From Utricularia gibba (taxonomy: Eukaryota; Streptophyta; Magnoliopsida; Lamiales; Lentibulariaceae): a stretch of DNA of 64,000 nt. Position 1 is the stretch's first letter, and every line of letters starts with the position of its first letter. Position numbers and translations under genes: made by a program. The notes beneath the pieces were generated by a model. It was not told the origin of the DNA, searched no databases, and saw only the letters and a program-made list of their open reading frames with translations. The stretch is from the NCBI GenBank assembly GCA_002189035.1, contig NEEC01000020.1:558001-622000 (forward strand). Reading direction: 5' to 3'. Below are positions 29,468-40,984 of this stretch, one piece after another.

Positions 29468-30150
29468 AAGGTGCAATCTTGTTCTGGCGCAATTCGTTCA
29501 TCTCGAGTTTTTGAAGTTCATTAGACATTTTTCAAGTAGTTATTTTCCCTTGTAAGTTTCTCGGATCGTTTATATTTGATTTGTGTTAATCTGTTCGAAG
29601 AGCAACATTCGACCCTCTCTTCTGCCGAGATCAAAACCTCTCCTTTTCTACATCTGATGTGAAAATAGAACACCATTCCTGTTTCCCATAGTCCTCTTCC
29701 CTCTACACTACATTCAAGTGTTTCATCTCTCCTAATCAAGAATCAGCAGTAGCACAAGAAAAGAAGCCCGATTCAGTTTCCGGTATTGGAGTTTCTCCAA
29801 GAAGTGGAATTCCTGAAAGGGGAACCAGAGAATGTGGATTCCAGGCCAAGTCCCAGAGAAGAAAGATATGGGGTCCCTCCGTTCCCCATCAAGATCGTGC
29901 ATTTCCTCCCCCATCGGCGCCTGGCCGAGTGCCACCGGAGGAAATTGTCGGACAAGATGAAGAAAATCGTTAACACCCCCCCCCCCCCCCCCCCACCCCT
30001 GCCGGAACATGGAGGGGGAAGGGTACTGATAAAAATGCCCAGGTTGAAAATTCGAGGTTTTTTCTTGCTTCTGAAGAAATGAATCTGCACTATGAATTCT
30101 CTAAAGAGATGGTTCTGTTTACAATCCAAGGAGATGAAATCAATCAATCA
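29468..30150. other. Convergent spacer with a 19-C homopolymer
   Basis: Holds the 3' ends of P1 (+) and LSU (-). An uninterrupted run of 19 C occupies 29976-29994, flanked by otherwise ordinary sequence. An open frame crosses it at 29786-30082 but has no recognisable domain and its length depends on the C-run, so I do not call it a gene. Confidence 0.5.
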
Positions 30151-30151
30151 C

Positions 30152-30457
30152 TCAGTTGTTTCCAACTGTAAGAAGCTGCTGCGCCTGAGACAGGCGTTGG
30201 GTGAGCTCCACGATCCGGCCGTGGTAGTGACGAGCCTGGTCGACGGCGTCGGCCTCCAGCTCGCCGAGCTGGCTGCAGAGGCGCTCCTCCGCCTCCTCCG
30301 CCACCATCAGTCGTCTCCACAGCTTCTGCATCTCCTCCTTCATCCTCTCCTCCCTCACCAGACTATCCCTCAGCTCCTTCTCGAGCTCCTCGTTCTTTCG
30401 CCGGAGCTCCTCCGCCTCGTCCTGACGCAGCTCCGCCCTCCCAATTCTCTTCGCCAT
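30152..30457 (-). CDS. LSU: LSU (RESPONSE TO LOW SULFUR) family protein, 101 aa
   Basis: A short plant coiled-coil protein. Known LSU members are induced by sulfur deficiency and act as protein-interaction hubs in stress responses. Intronless. The coiled coil runs from about residue 10 to 90 (ELRRKNEELEKELRD, EEMQKLWRRL). The family block VAEEAEERLCSQLGELEAD is followed by QARHYHGRIVELTQ. Length and composition match LSU1-4. The ATG at 30457 is the first in frame, about 70 nt after a TATA box. The upstream region contains a duplicated motif block. Confidence 0.85.
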   Translation of the reverse strand: MAKRIGRAELRQDEAEELRRKNEELEKELRDSLVREERMKEEMQKLWRRLMVAEEAEERLCSQLGELEADAVDQARHYHGRIVELTQRLSQAQQLLTVGNN

Positions 30458-30524
30458 CGGAAAAAAATCAAACTTGAAAGAAGCTTCTTGGTGTTCGATG
30501 CTGCAAACGTAGTCGTGGGGGGTT

Positions 30525-30532
30525 TATTTATA
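30525..30532 (-). promoter_or_regulatory. TATA box of LSU
   Basis: TATAAATA on the minus strand (in GCTATAAATAAACC), 68 nt upstream of the ATG. Confidence 0.6.
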
Positions 30533-30599
30533 GCGATGCGGAAAGCGTGTAGTCTCTCTTTTGTTGTTTAGGATGAGAAACGTGTCATCTTGGACGACG

Positions 30600-30815
30600 T
30601 TTTTCGTTGACGGTGGGGTCCACTTTTGGCTTACACGAATCTGGACGCCTTCCGCGGCCACATTCTTGGAGGTCTGGAACTTGCGTGTCATCTCGGAAGT
30701 CGGTATGACGTTGAGGTGGGGTCCACTTCTCTTGGTAGGTTTGTTTGTGGCTGGGACGAATGTGGACGCCTTCCGTGGCAACGTTCCTGAAGTTCTGGAA
30801 TGTACGCGGCCTACT
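30600..30815 (-). repeat. Imperfect tandem duplication in the LSU promoter
   Basis: Two copies about 110-120 bp apart share GGTGGGGTCCACTT, ACGAAT.TGGACGCCTTCCG.GG and TTCTGGAA or TCTGGAA. Copy 1 is about 30610-30690 and copy 2 about 30712-30805. The GAATCTGGAC core in copy 1 recalls the sulfur-limitation UPE-box described for LSU promoters, but I am matching from memory and the fit is partial. Confidence 0.55.
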
Positions 30816-30879
30816 CTCCTCGCGTCGTCCATGACGCCATCCTCAGGGCCCGTAGAAAAAATATCGTTTTTCAAATATA

Positions 30880-32520
30880 TATTTTTCTTTTATTAAAAAA
30901 ATAACAATATTTAGTGTGGGATAGCTGATTTTATGCTTATATGTGTGGTTTTTAATAATTTCATAATTTAGACTATGTGTTTTGATATCCAGTACTGCAT
31001 AGTTCTAATCAATGTTTTAAATTTTACTAAAATTTTGTCGAAATTTTTTGGAACAAAATATTTTTGAAAATTATCATTTCCTTTGAAATTTGATAATAAT
31101 TATGGTTTTGGACTCAATTTGAATTTTTATTAAGAATTTGATTTTTTTTCTAAAGCTCTTAATTTAATTTTTTTTCTATTTATAATTATTATATTTCATT
31201 AATACATTAAACAATTCAAACAAAAAGTGAACATAAAAAGAGGCATTGTCAAGCGTTCCCATCTCATGAACTTATTTTTGGGTTTCAAGTCAAATATTGA
31301 AATAATCTTCCGGCGCGTGGGCCGGTCAACGAATCCGGTCCAGGTGCGCGTTTCTGAGGAATAGAATCATCTACTTTCTAGAACCTTCCATTAAGTACAC
31401 TTTATTTTTGGGTATTCAATTGAACTTTAGACTAAGATTGAAAAACAACTTTCAAAAAGTATTTCTTATAAAATTGAAGTTGGGTGTGCAGATATGTTTT
31501 CAAATTAGGGTTCAAAATCGGACTAGCTTTGCTCCGATTCGATTCATAACACAAGTTTATATGAGTTTTAAGATAAATTATATTTTTGAGTAAATTATAC
31601 TAAATATGAAATCTAACTTTTCAATTTTTTATGTATTCCTTTTTATTTTATTTTTTAAAACATTGAATTTTGAGTTTACAATATCAAATATAACAATTCA
31701 TTTTTTTCTTATATGATGTTATCCAATTCGAACATCAAATTTTTAAAATATTATGTTTTCTAGGAAAAGACCTCATATAAAATTAAGTAAATCACTCTAT
31801 TTTAACAAATTCTTACTCTCATTTATAATCAATGTGAGATACATTTATAAAGTTTCTGGTATTATATTATTTCCTTTAGATACATTATTCTTATTGAGTT
31901 TTCTCTTATCTTATCAATGCAAAATTTATGTGATCATTCTACTTAATTTCATTACTTCTCTTGTTCATAACAGATGTGGGAGATTGTTGCCAATCCCCAA
32001 AACTTTTAAATTCAAAACCAATAATCGAATACTCAATAATATAGTAATTACAACCAATTAACCGATTCGACTACCATTTAATCATGGATGAATTTGAGAA
32101 AAGATATAAAATGTATAAATCTTGCTATCATTCCTTTACACATGACATAAAATTTATATTGAAAATGATGAGTTTTTTCATGTGTAGAATACCATATGAT
32201 TTAGATTTCTAAATAATCGATATGGTAATACGGGATACATCATAGGTTATTCAACTTTTGGTTAGATGGGCTACTTTATATTAAACATATAAAAATTTAA
32301 TTGCATTAATTGAAGTTATTGTCATTGAAAAGTTTTTAAATTATTAAATTGTAAAAAGGCGAATATTGTTTTAGTCTGTATAAACAAAAAAAAATGAATC
32401 TGTAAAAAGTGGACCGAAACGGTGTCATTTTCCGTCTGATGTGGACGTATTGTACTTTATTCGGTACGGATGAATGGAAAGCAGAACCGCCATCCGCGAT
32501 TTAAATTCTGCTGTGCCTGA
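30880..32520. other. AT-rich spacer
   Basis: Between the divergent LSU and GNAT genes. A GC-richer patch at 31255-31385 is not coding. No repeats or genes recognised. The GNAT leader, with a probable leader intron, starts near 32520. Confidence 0.5.
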
Positions 32521-32684
32521 GTAGGAGTAGCAGTTCACCTTTCGACGCTTTCTTCTTCTTCTTGGTTATCTTGAGAAACGCAGGTGAGTAAAATGGTGTG
32601 ATTCATTCGCAATTTTTAGTTGAGTCGGTGCTGCGTGCGGATTTTGGATGTCGATTATTGCGTGGGCAGGTGAGGATCACCACA

Positions 32685-34878
32685 ATGGCGGCGGATGGAT
32701 GCTACCTGCCGTCGTCAAACCTTCCACAGGCGCAGGGTTCTGTTCATCGTAGGAAATACAATGCTCTTGCACCCGGCGGAAAGTTTCTAAGGTAATTCTG
32801 TAGTGAATGGCCGGAGTTTTTCCACTGTAGTGTTGAATTCGACCGGACTTGCATGTATGTCGTCTTCTTGATGGCGTACTTCGTTTCCTTTGCTTGATGC
32901 TTGGGAAAGATACGAGAGTTTTGGGGAGTTTCGATTTGCATTTCAGCAGAGTCATGTCTGTGTTTCGCGAACGGATTTGTTGCCAAGGCGAACTCCTATA
33001 AGTTACGTCAGGAGATGAACGGAGGTTCAGTAGCGAATTGCATGAGTTCGTTGTGCTCTTATCTGCTTTTGATCTTTGAAAACATTACCAGCATTCTGAT
33101 GCACATGATCCGGATTAACAATCTCACACTTGTTCCTGAATGTGTTGGAGAGGCTGCTTTTTGGGTACTTCACTCGTATGAGAGGCAATTTTTTTAAAAA
33201 AAGCTCTTGCAGGGTTAGGGAAACATTTTATACTCAGCAGTTTTACAAGCTGAAGAACATCAAACTTTGCCGCGGACATGATGCAAAGATCAGCATCAAC
33301 CAAATAATGCCTGAGTTATCCTTCGACCGGCTGCAGCCCACAGTTGAACAGTACGCTGGACAGCAGAGTAGGATGTTCGGTGCTTTTGTTGCTCGTTCGG
33401 CTATTGTGGATGAGGAATATTGGGTTAGTTTGATTTTCCTCCAAGTCTCTGCCATTGGTTATTCATTTCACCTGGTGCACATGCATGAGCGCAAGGCATA
33501 TGATCCTTGGTTATATTTCTCTGAAGGGGCTGCTTATTTCTATGACAAGGTTTTACTGTAACTATGGCAGGCTGCAGCATGGCTTCGAGCAGAAGCCCTT
33601 TGGGAATCTGAATCTCATACCAGGTACCTTTCTCTCCAACCTGCATTTTCTTGTTTAATGGCACGGATGCGTTACTATTGTTACATCTATGGTCGGTGTT
33701 GCGTCAGTCATGTTGATCTGTACAAGCTGAAGTATGCACAAGAGGTGAGTTTATGCTCCAAGCCATGCTTTCAGCCCCATTTTCACATTAACTTCTTCGT
33801 TGGTGGTCCGCGATTCTTCTACTCTAAACTCACCAATTCTTGACAGGAGTTCTACGCTTTGAAGCGGAGGTGCTCTGGGCAGGACGGGAACTCCCTGAAG
33901 TACTGTTGCATAGTTGCAGTAAGTGGATACGCCTTAAATTCTGCTCAATCAATCCCCATGTTACTCCAAGCCCGGGCTTATATTCTGTATCTCCTCCAGT
34001 ATCCAGTAACTGAAATCGCAGTTAGGCTTTTACCTTCTTGCAAGTCAATGGCTATAGGGTTTACTGATTATTTTAACACAACTCTTGCAGGTTAAAAAAG
34101 AAGATCCACGCTTCAGAAGAACAGTCATCAACAGCACAGTGGGTACTCTGGACCTGAGCATCAGGCAGTTCGTACCAGGGGAAGCTTATCCCGAGGTACA
34201 AGCAAGCAGACAGATGCTTATTGCGCTGTGCCCCCCAGTTCTTCAGACATCTCGTTTCCATCAATCACCCGCACACTGAATCCTAAATATTTGCCCACTT
34301 CCATATTCTTTCATCATTTTCTTAGGCCTCGCTCATTAACTTGTTCTTTATTGTTTTCCATTTGCCCCGCTGTGCAGCAGATCAGGAGGAGTTATTCTGT
34401 TCTTGCTAGCCAGGAGCCTTTTGACACACAAGAGCACGGTTACATTGCAAACGTCTCTGTAGCCAAGTTCGCTCGACGTCGAGGCATTGCTTCCAACATG
34501 CTACTCCTGGCAGCGGATGTTGCAACCAAAGCAGGTGTTGTTTTTCATCCAAATGATCACATCATTCTGGTTCATTTGCACCCCTCTTGGATCTGATAAT
34601 GCTCTCTTTTCATCTACTTCTATAGGGCTGAAGACCATATTTGTGCATGTAAATGCAGGCAACCATGGCGCCCGACATCTCTTTGAAAAAACCGGTTTCA
34701 AGGTTTCTGTACTAAACTTAACTTGCTTGAGTTCTGTGCCTGCAATATTTCTGGGGTTCATTTGAAAAAGTTGAGGTGGTTCTTCTTTTCTCTGACTGAA
34801 AAACCACAGGTCGTTGCTGGTGCAGCTTCACCACCTCCATCAAGGGATCGAAGAACACTCATGTCCATGGGCATATGA
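32685..34878 (+). CDS. GCN5-related N-acetyltransferase, plastid GNAT type, 9 exons
   Basis: Transfers acetyl from acetyl-CoA to protein N-termini and/or lysines; relatives of this layout are plastid enzymes. Exons: 32685-32791, 33213-33423, 33571-33623, 33708-33744, 33847-33918, 34091-34195, 34378-34534, 34626-34702 and 34810-34878 (888 nt, 295 aa). All junctions are in frame. Intron 1 (32792-33210) contains an unrelated open frame that I reject. The N-terminal about 60 residues are Ser/Arg/Lys-rich and could be a transit peptide. The GNAT core has VGTLDLSIRQ, ANVSVAKFARRRGIASNML (motif A, with RRxGIA binding acetyl-CoA) and VHVNAGNHGARHLFEKTGF (motif B). Exon 7 may begin at 34378 or 34381 (NAGNAG acceptor). 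Which GNAT subgroup it belongs to is not certain. Confidence 0.85.
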
Positions 34879-36579
34879 CAGCAGATGTCCCTTCCCCACC
34901 CACTCATTTTCAAACAGAGAACTTGCAGAGTTCCTCAAGAAGACACGCCTTTAGACCTCAACTGCATCACAGAAGGGCTGACAGGTACACAGGAACAAGC
35001 AAAAGGTACACAACAAGCATACCCCTCACTCTGTGTTCAGTGCAGCTTTCAGCCTCGTTGTTTTCTTGCACAGAAAACCAGATGTAACCACGAATTCACC
35101 CTATGAACACTGGTTTACAACATAAGCTGCTAAGCCAGCCCCCAAAGTTTACCCCTCCCCGTAGTGAATGAACCTCATGGTCACCAAAGTTTCCACGCAT
35201 CACATCCTGGTGTCTCCTTCTAAACCAACGGCTTCCAAATAGATGGGCACAAGTAAGTAGTAGTGAATTCAGGGCATTTGCATAGAGGTTTCAAAAACCA
35301 CACCAGTCGAGAATGACGACATGAAACTGGTTCATATGAGGGAGTGGGAATCCAGTGTTACTATTGCAGGTGCATCGACACTGTGGGAACAAGTAAGTTT
35401 CAGGTTCTAGCAAGGGGCTTATGCAACCACAACATCATCCACCGCAGATCGGCATAAGGATCAAGAAAATGCTTCCCAAATTTCAGCTATCGGAGGATTA
35501 AGTCAACAATGCAGGCGAGCATCAAGAGGTAAGCAGCCCCAAGACTACCACGGCATGCTCTCTACCATTCATTTCCCAGAACAGTAGAAACAACTGCAAC
35601 ACAGCTATTCCAAAAACAAAACACCATGATGCTTGTTAGTTTATAACCATCCCCGTGGCCTTGCACACCGAAAAAATCTTCCCTCACCGAAGGCCATTGT
35701 GGGAATGGCAAGTGCGAAAAAAAAAGGATTGTCATTATAAAACATCTGTTTTCCCAGAAAAAAAGCAAGAGGCTACATTTCAAGTTCCTCCATGTAATGA
35801 AAAGAAAAGGGTTGAGAAATTTAAAAAATCTAATGACAGCAACGTATTTAACCAAACTTTCCCAATGCTTTTAAGTCACTACTGAACGAAAAAAAAGACT
35901 TTCAGAAAATGCTGAGCATTAGTAGTAAGCGAAAAGCTGATACATGATTTTGTTTTTGTTAAAATGAAAGAAAGAGTGACTTTTTGCTACAAGGGAAAGG
36001 CTTCGTTTGCATGAATGCTGGACTCCGGAATCACCAGTGCCCAAAGGTAAAAGTTCGATGTGTTTTGAAGAATCTGCATGATGAATACGTAAAATATAAA
36101 ATGAAAATTTATTTAAAAAAAAAACTCAGAGAATCTGATAAACTGGGTTTGTGCCATTGGGCACAATCACCTGCATTTTTCATCAGCATCAAAACTTAGT
36201 TAGGTGACCTGCTCAACAATAAAAGCATGAAATGCAAAGAAGAGACTGCAGAAGCAGTGAAATTTATGGATCAGCAACACAAAAATATGTTTTCTAGCAG
36301 TACTTCATTATGGTTCATGCTCATTTCTCACTGGCTTCAAACAATCAAATTTGACAGCGTTGATATTCAGATTATGTGGAAAAATTTTCAACAAACTCAT
36401 AGGCATTCATCTCAAGGACATCAAACATAAAACTTGGGCGTTTTGGCTACTCTGCAAGGATGGAATCCAAGCACATATTAGAGCTATTCCAATTAAACTC
36501 ATACATGGACAGCCTCATGCGTTAGTTAGTCACTTGAAATGCAAAATGTTTGAGGAAACACCAATATACCTTCGGTCAC
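34879..36579. other. Convergent non-coding region (3' UTRs of GNAT and UBA2)
   Basis: 1.7 kb of moderate-GC sequence without a credible ORF. The UBA2 stop codon at 36580 is followed on the minus strand by GTGACCGAAG then GTATAT, which resembles a donor. A spliced 3' UTR for UBA2 extending into this region is plausible but not shown. Confidence 0.4.
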
Positions 36580-38040
36580 CTATTGACCATGACCCATGTA
36601 GGGTGGACCTCCGTGATGTGGCCTTGCAACCCCTGGGCCGATCTGTGGCTGGCTACTGAAGCCTCCTTGCATCCCCGTTTGCCCTGCATAGCCCCCAATG
36701 CCAACTTGACCACCATAACCAGGATTATTAATCATTGGTGGCATCCCCTGTGGAGCAACACCAGGTGGCATCCCTCCAAGCACATTTCCAATACCCAATC
36801 CAGCCCCTTGGGAAGCCAATAAAGCAGCCACAGCCTGCCCTATGGCCACAGGTGCAGCAGCAGGATTGAAACCCATGGGTGGAACTGCTGGCCCAGCACC
36901 TGGTGCCATCAAGTGGCCAACGTTGTGCCCTACGCCACTGCCTCCCGAGTATCTCCCCTTCTTTGCAGGATGATGATACCCTTGATGTCCCTGGTGTTGA
37001 AGTTGGTGATTGAAGTTCTCCCTGTTGTATTTCGGCCCATCTATGGCCCTTTGGCAATGAAGCATCTGACCCTCAAAATTTTTGTGTGGTTCCTCTAATG
37101 CTCTCTTGGCACTTTCAAATGTCTTGTACACAAATAAACAAAACCCTTTAGGTTTCCCAGTCTGTTTGTCTAAACCAAGAGGCCCCTCCTCAATCTCACC
37201 AAATCTTGAGAAGAACTCATATAGCTTGCTAGGATCCAGCTCCGCACACACATTGCTCACATAAATCTTCCTCTGAGTGTATTCGGAAACATTAGGTGAT
37301 GGAAATGCCGGCATCGGAGGCGGTGCCGAAGACTGAACAGGCCCAGCTGAGGCCAGCTGACATGAAGTCATTCGGCCTTCGATAAGCTTCTGCGGCTGCT
37401 TCAATGCACGCCTAGCACCATCCCGGTGTTTATAAAGGATGAAACCATACCCCTTAGACTTACCAGTACTTTTATCTCTTACCACCTTGCAATCTTCAAT
37501 CTCCCCATACTTCCCGAACACAGCGGTTATAGCCTCGGTGCTTGCATCCCAGCCAAGGCCATGGACAAAAACCTTGCAGTGCGCAGGATCGCTCCCAGCC
37601 AATTCAAGCAACTTCTCGGTTATGCCAGGATATTTCGCAGCAGCTTCCTTGAATAAAAGCACCAACTGGTCCTTAGAAAATGGCTCAAGCAGCTTCTCCA
37701 GCGGCTCTTCCTCCAATTCATCCTCGAATTCCACCTTCTGTACGCCATTTACCACCGGAGGATTCTCATCATTCCTTTCCTCCTCCTTCGAAATAGCATC
37801 ACCCCCTTCGCTATAACCCTCAGCACTCTCCGGAACAGCCTCTTCAGGCTCTTCTACATCTTCTTCCAACACTTGCTCCTCGGCCGCTGTGTCCTCTTCC
37901 ACAATCTCGCTATCTATGGCCGCTCCGGAAGCTGGCTCCAACAAGTCCCCATGCGCAAGTTCGGACTCATCGGGCTGTGCCGGTGAATGTTCGGGCTCGC
38001 CGGCAGCTTCGCCCGCCCTAGCTTTCCGCTTCCTCGGCAT
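36580..38040 (-). CDS. UBA2: UBP1-associated protein 2 (UBA2)-type RNA-binding protein, two RRMs
   Basis: A nuclear hnRNP-like protein; plant UBA2 proteins bind U-rich RNA, interact with UBP1 and move to speckles under ABA or wounding. Single coding exon, 486 aa. I chose ATG 38040 (MPRKRKARAGE), which gives the basic N-terminus of the family, rather than 38115. An acidic region (EEPEEAVPESAEG) precedes the conserved LEPFSKDQLVLLFKEAA. RRM1 has RNP2 VFVHGL and RNP1 KGYGFILY. RRM2 has RNP2 IYVSNV and RNP1 KGFCLFVY. The C-terminus is Gly/Pro/Met-rich. A telo-box-like AAAACCCTAA occurs in the leader (about 38065 on the complement strand). Only 248 bp separate its start from the end of the upstream UBA-domain gene on the same strand. 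Confidence 0.93.
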   Translation of the reverse strand: MPRKRKARAGEAAGEPEHSPAQPDESELAHGDLLEPASGAAIDSEIVEEDTAAEEQVLEEDVEEPEEAVPESAEGYSEGGDAISKEEERNDENPPVVNGVQKVEFEDELEEEPLEKLLEPFSKDQLVLLFKEAAAKYPGITEKLLELAGSDPAHCKVFVHGLGWDASTEAITAVFGKYGEIEDCKVVRDKSTGKSKGYGFILYKHRDGARRALKQPQKLIEGRMTSCQLASAGPVQSSAPPPMPAFPSPNVSEYTQRKIYVSNVCAELDPSKLYEFFSRFGEIEEGPLGLDKQTGKPKGFCLFVYKTFESAKRALEEPHKNFEGQMLHCQRAIDGPKYNRENFNHQLQHQGHQGYHHPAKKGRYSGGSGVGHNVGHLMAPGAGPAVPPMGFNPAAAPVAIGQAVAALLASQGAGLGIGNVLGGMPPGVAPQGMPPMINNPGYGGQVGIGGYAGQTGMQGGFSSQPQIGPGVARPHHGGPPYMGHGQ

Positions 38041-38288
38041 GGGAATTGCTGAAGATGAGAAATTAGGGTTTTTTTTCTTTTGATCGGGGATTGGGGAGAG
38101 CGCTGCACACTCCATGACACACCTCCTGTAATTTCTTAAAATTCTATTTTTTTAAAAAATAAAAATAATAATATTATGATAAAATTAATAGATTAATTTT
38201 AATTTTTTAAACGGATCGCCCATGGCACAGGAAACCTTCCTTTTGTCCACATCATGCTTATTCCAGGCAGGCTATGGCAAGCCATCTC

Positions 38289-40148
38289 TTACAAGGAAGG
38301 AAATGAAACAAACTGTCTGGGAAAGCTCAAGGCATTGTCCTCCAAGGGGGAGGCTCGCTGCTCCATCGAGCCAACCGGAATCTTGCCGGACGCTCCATGC
38401 TCCGGAAACGGCAAGAACGGCGTCGTTGGAACTGGTTTCATGGCGGATTTCATACCCACACCATAAGCAAATGTCTCCCCATTGCGGTTATTGCTCTGAG
38501 AAGAGTAGCTCGCGCCTGTCCACAATCCATTGCTCCTTGGTGCCAACAATCTCAGGTCCAGAGTCCAGTCGATGTTGGAGTAGTCAAACTGTGGAATGGA
38601 GCTGCCTGTGTTCCAGTCTACCAGAGAAGACGACCCTGATGCAGCACCATTGGCACCTTGCCTGGAATAAAGCCCCAGGGATGAAGACAATGCCGGTGAG
38701 GCACCCTCCCAGGCAGAGAAGGTATTGGACCGGCCGGAGACGTTGTTCGGAGTATTGTTGGAGAAGTGCTTCTGGTAGTGTTGATTGTAGGAAGGGGATG
38801 GATTACCATTACCCTGGCGAAGGCTTGCTGGGACGGTGGCAGGTGAAATCATCCCACTGAACTTCATCAAGTCCACGCTACTAGGATGCCGAGTCTCTGG
38901 AGGGGATGATCCTGCACTTGCGCTAGGAGACTGCTTTGCAGGGATAGATAGGGGTCGCTGCATAAGAAAGACTGGTTCTCCCAAAGACCCAAGCTGTAAG
39001 TTTTTCATATCATCTCCTAGTGTCAGGTGATGAGCTTGGATGCTGGATGGCGCAGGTGAAGAATGTAAAGAAGATGATACTGAAAAGGAAACAGGAGAAG
39101 ACCCTGAGCATGGCCATGTTCTGTCTGTGGAGACAGCGTTTGGATGCATCTTGCCAGAATCCATTTTAGGAAGTGGTTTTCTCAATGCCTTCAAACCACT
39201 CTTTGTACTATCATTAGTATAGTTGAAATCCTTTTCATCCCTTTTCTGTTGGACGCTGGTAGATGGTGCAACTTTTGGCTGTGCCTTTACCGCAGTCTGA
39301 TTTATTGAGGTCATCGACTTGGTATCAGCCACAGGTGGATGATGACCAGTTTCCTGGGATTTCGGAAGAGCAGCATTGTGCTCCTGCTTAGCTGCCTTCA
39401 ACATTTCTTCTGCCTTTCCGATATCACCCTCAGAAGCAACTACAGCTCTTTCAACTTCCTGCTTGCGAACTTTGTATCTTATTTCCAAATCTGTAATTTT
39501 TGCCAGCTCTTCTGATATATCTATTTTCAAATTCCCTGCATAATCTAGGTTATGTTCCAGGTGCTTGTCCTCTTCAGCACCTTCGAAAAGCCATGCTACT
39601 GATTCCTCTACCCTGCCCTCATTCATAATCAGCGCCATTGTTGCTCGTTCTAGAGGGAAGCCCATGGCCACAAGTTGTTGAGCTAATCCTTCAAGCTTCC
39701 TCGACATGAGATAGCCACTGCATCTCTCATGTAGTTCCTGAGCTCGTCGCTCCTTTTGCCTCTGATGCTTTCTCTCATTCTTAAGGCGTGTTTTCACTCT
39801 TTTGTCATTGTCAGCTCCTGGGATAGGCACCAGACGTGATGGTGGAGATGCTTTCTCTTTATTGTCTTTAGTGTCATCTGATTCTCCAGACCAACTGCCA
39901 GTGTTGGAAAGAGTATCATATTCAACCCCAGCTCCCAAGGGGTTCAAATTTTGATCTTCTGTATCATCTACGATATGGAATTGGCCATTCATATGAAAAG
40001 GTCTTGGAGTAGAGCCTGGTATGCTTTCAAATGTATGGGACGTTTCTGATAGAGGACTGTATCCATTTTCCAAGATCCCAAGAGTAGAATTCACAGAAAC
40101 TTTGGCAAGCTTTCTGTCTTTGGATTTAGAATTGGCTGCTGGAGACAT
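38289..40148 (-). CDS. UBA-domain protein, 619 aa
   Basis: Single coding exon. The ubiquitin-associated domain (about residues 155-195) reads KLEGLAQQLVAMGFPLERAT, then MALIMNEGRVEESVAWLFEG, with the canonical MGF loop. It is preceded by a Lys/Arg-rich helix (KNERKHQRQKERRAQ) and followed by a Ser/Pro-rich disordered half ending FPRQFVSFPSL. Plant proteins of this layout are annotated only as UBA or EF-Ts N-terminal domain proteins; a role in ubiquitin binding is inferred from the domain. The ATG at 40148 lies 27 nt downstream of a probable leader-intron acceptor (intron 40176-40721). The leader/promoter carries a 60-bp GA repeat. Confidence 0.85.
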   Translation of the reverse strand: MSPAANSKSKDRKLAKVSVNSTLGILENGYSPLSETSHTFESIPGSTPRPFHMNGQFHIVDDTEDQNLNPLGAGVEYDTLSNTGSWSGESDDTKDNKEKASPPSRLVPIPGADNDKRVKTRLKNERKHQRQKERRAQELHERCSGYLMSRKLEGLAQQLVAMGFPLERATMALIMNEGRVEESVAWLFEGAEEDKHLEHNLDYAGNLKIDISEELAKITDLEIRYKVRKQEVERAVVASEGDIGKAEEMLKAAKQEHNAALPKSQETGHHPPVADTKSMTSINQTAVKAQPKVAPSTSVQQKRDEKDFNYTNDSTKSGLKALRKPLPKMDSGKMHPNAVSTDRTWPCSGSSPVSFSVSSSLHSSPAPSSIQAHHLTLGDDMKNLQLGSLGEPVFLMQRPLSIPAKQSPSASAGSSPPETRHPSSVDLMKFSGMISPATVPASLRQGNGNPSPSYNQHYQKHFSNNTPNNVSGRSNTFSAWEGASPALSSSLGLYSRQGANGAASGSSSLVDWNTGSSIPQFDYSNIDWTLDLRLLAPRSNGLWTGASYSSQSNNRNGETFAYGVGMKSAMKPVPTTPFLPFPEHGASGKIPVGSMEQRASPLEDNALSFPRQFVSFPSL

Positions 40149-40175
40149 GATGCCTGACCCAAGTCACGATTCACA

Positions 40176-40721
40176 CTACAAAAAGAAAAGCGTGACTAGA
40201 AATGTTAGAATGAGTTCATAGGGACAATAAACCACTCATAGTTGAAAATGCATCAACTGTTCGAAAAATTGAGGTATCCAGGATTGAATCCTTGGCATCT
40301 CATCACACAAAATACCCATCTAACAAAAGACAATCTACATATAAAACGAGAACATGTTACTCTCGAAGCATCTATCCAAGATCAGCATTTCCAGCTGATC
40401 CTGCAACCCCGTGACATCAAATACCCAGTCCATCCCCCTATGTCTACCAAAAAATCATCAACCAGAGACCACGGGAAGAATACAGGCGTTGCTTTTTCAA
40501 ACGAAAATTTAACATGAATTACAAACCAGCGACCTTACAATACAAAAACCGCTCGAGGGATGCGCATCAGAAGATCAAAATAAATAGAAATCCCAAAAAT
40601 CCCCATCCAACTCTTTCCAATCCAAAACACCCACACAAACAATAATTCTTCGGTGCCCAGACAGTAATAGCCCTAGCTTCGATTGCACAAAAAAAAAAAA
40701 CAGAAATACACCACGGCTCAC
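40176..40721 (-). other. Leader intron of the UBA-domain gene
   Basis: On the minus strand the donor is GTTGTAG then GTGAGC at 40721 and the acceptor is CTTTTTGTAG at 40176. Leader introns just before an uninterrupted coding exon are common in plants. Predicted from splice consensus only. Confidence 0.5.
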
Positions 40722-40862
40722 CTACAACAGATCGACCGGCAGGAGATGAGCGTTTCCGATTAGGAATCGGTATGAGGTCGGATGGGGAGATCGCGCAAGA
40801 GAGAAAAACGTGGACAGGACACTAAAGCAATGGAAGTTCGTCAATGCCAACACGACATATAT

Positions 40863-40866
<4 letters not shown>

Positions 40867-40926
<60 letters not shown>
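40867..40926. repeat. (AG)30 microsatellite
   Basis: Sixty uninterrupted bases of AG. As (CT)30 on the minus strand it lies just upstream of a TATATA at about 40857 and of the UBA-domain leader. Such CT/GA tracts are frequent in plant promoters and 5' UTRs and bind GAGA-binding BPC proteins. Confidence 0.95.
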
Positions 40927-40927
<1 letters not shown>

Positions 40928-40984
40928 CTTCTTCCCCTTGGACCGGATTACAAATTACGTAAATAATATAAATAAACACAAAAA

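Noticed and set aside
29786-30082. 99-codon ORF across the C tract
   Set aside because: No domain or family resemblance; the poly-proline stretch comes only from the C homopolymer.
32901-33197. 98-codon open frame (MGKIREFWGVSIC...) in the GNAT gene region
   Set aside because: It lies inside intron 1. Joining 32791 to 33213 gives a continuous, family-like protein, while including this frame breaks phase.
40722-40979. Ser-Leu repeat protein on minus strand
   Set aside because: Pure translation of the (CT)30 microsatellite; no conserved flanks.
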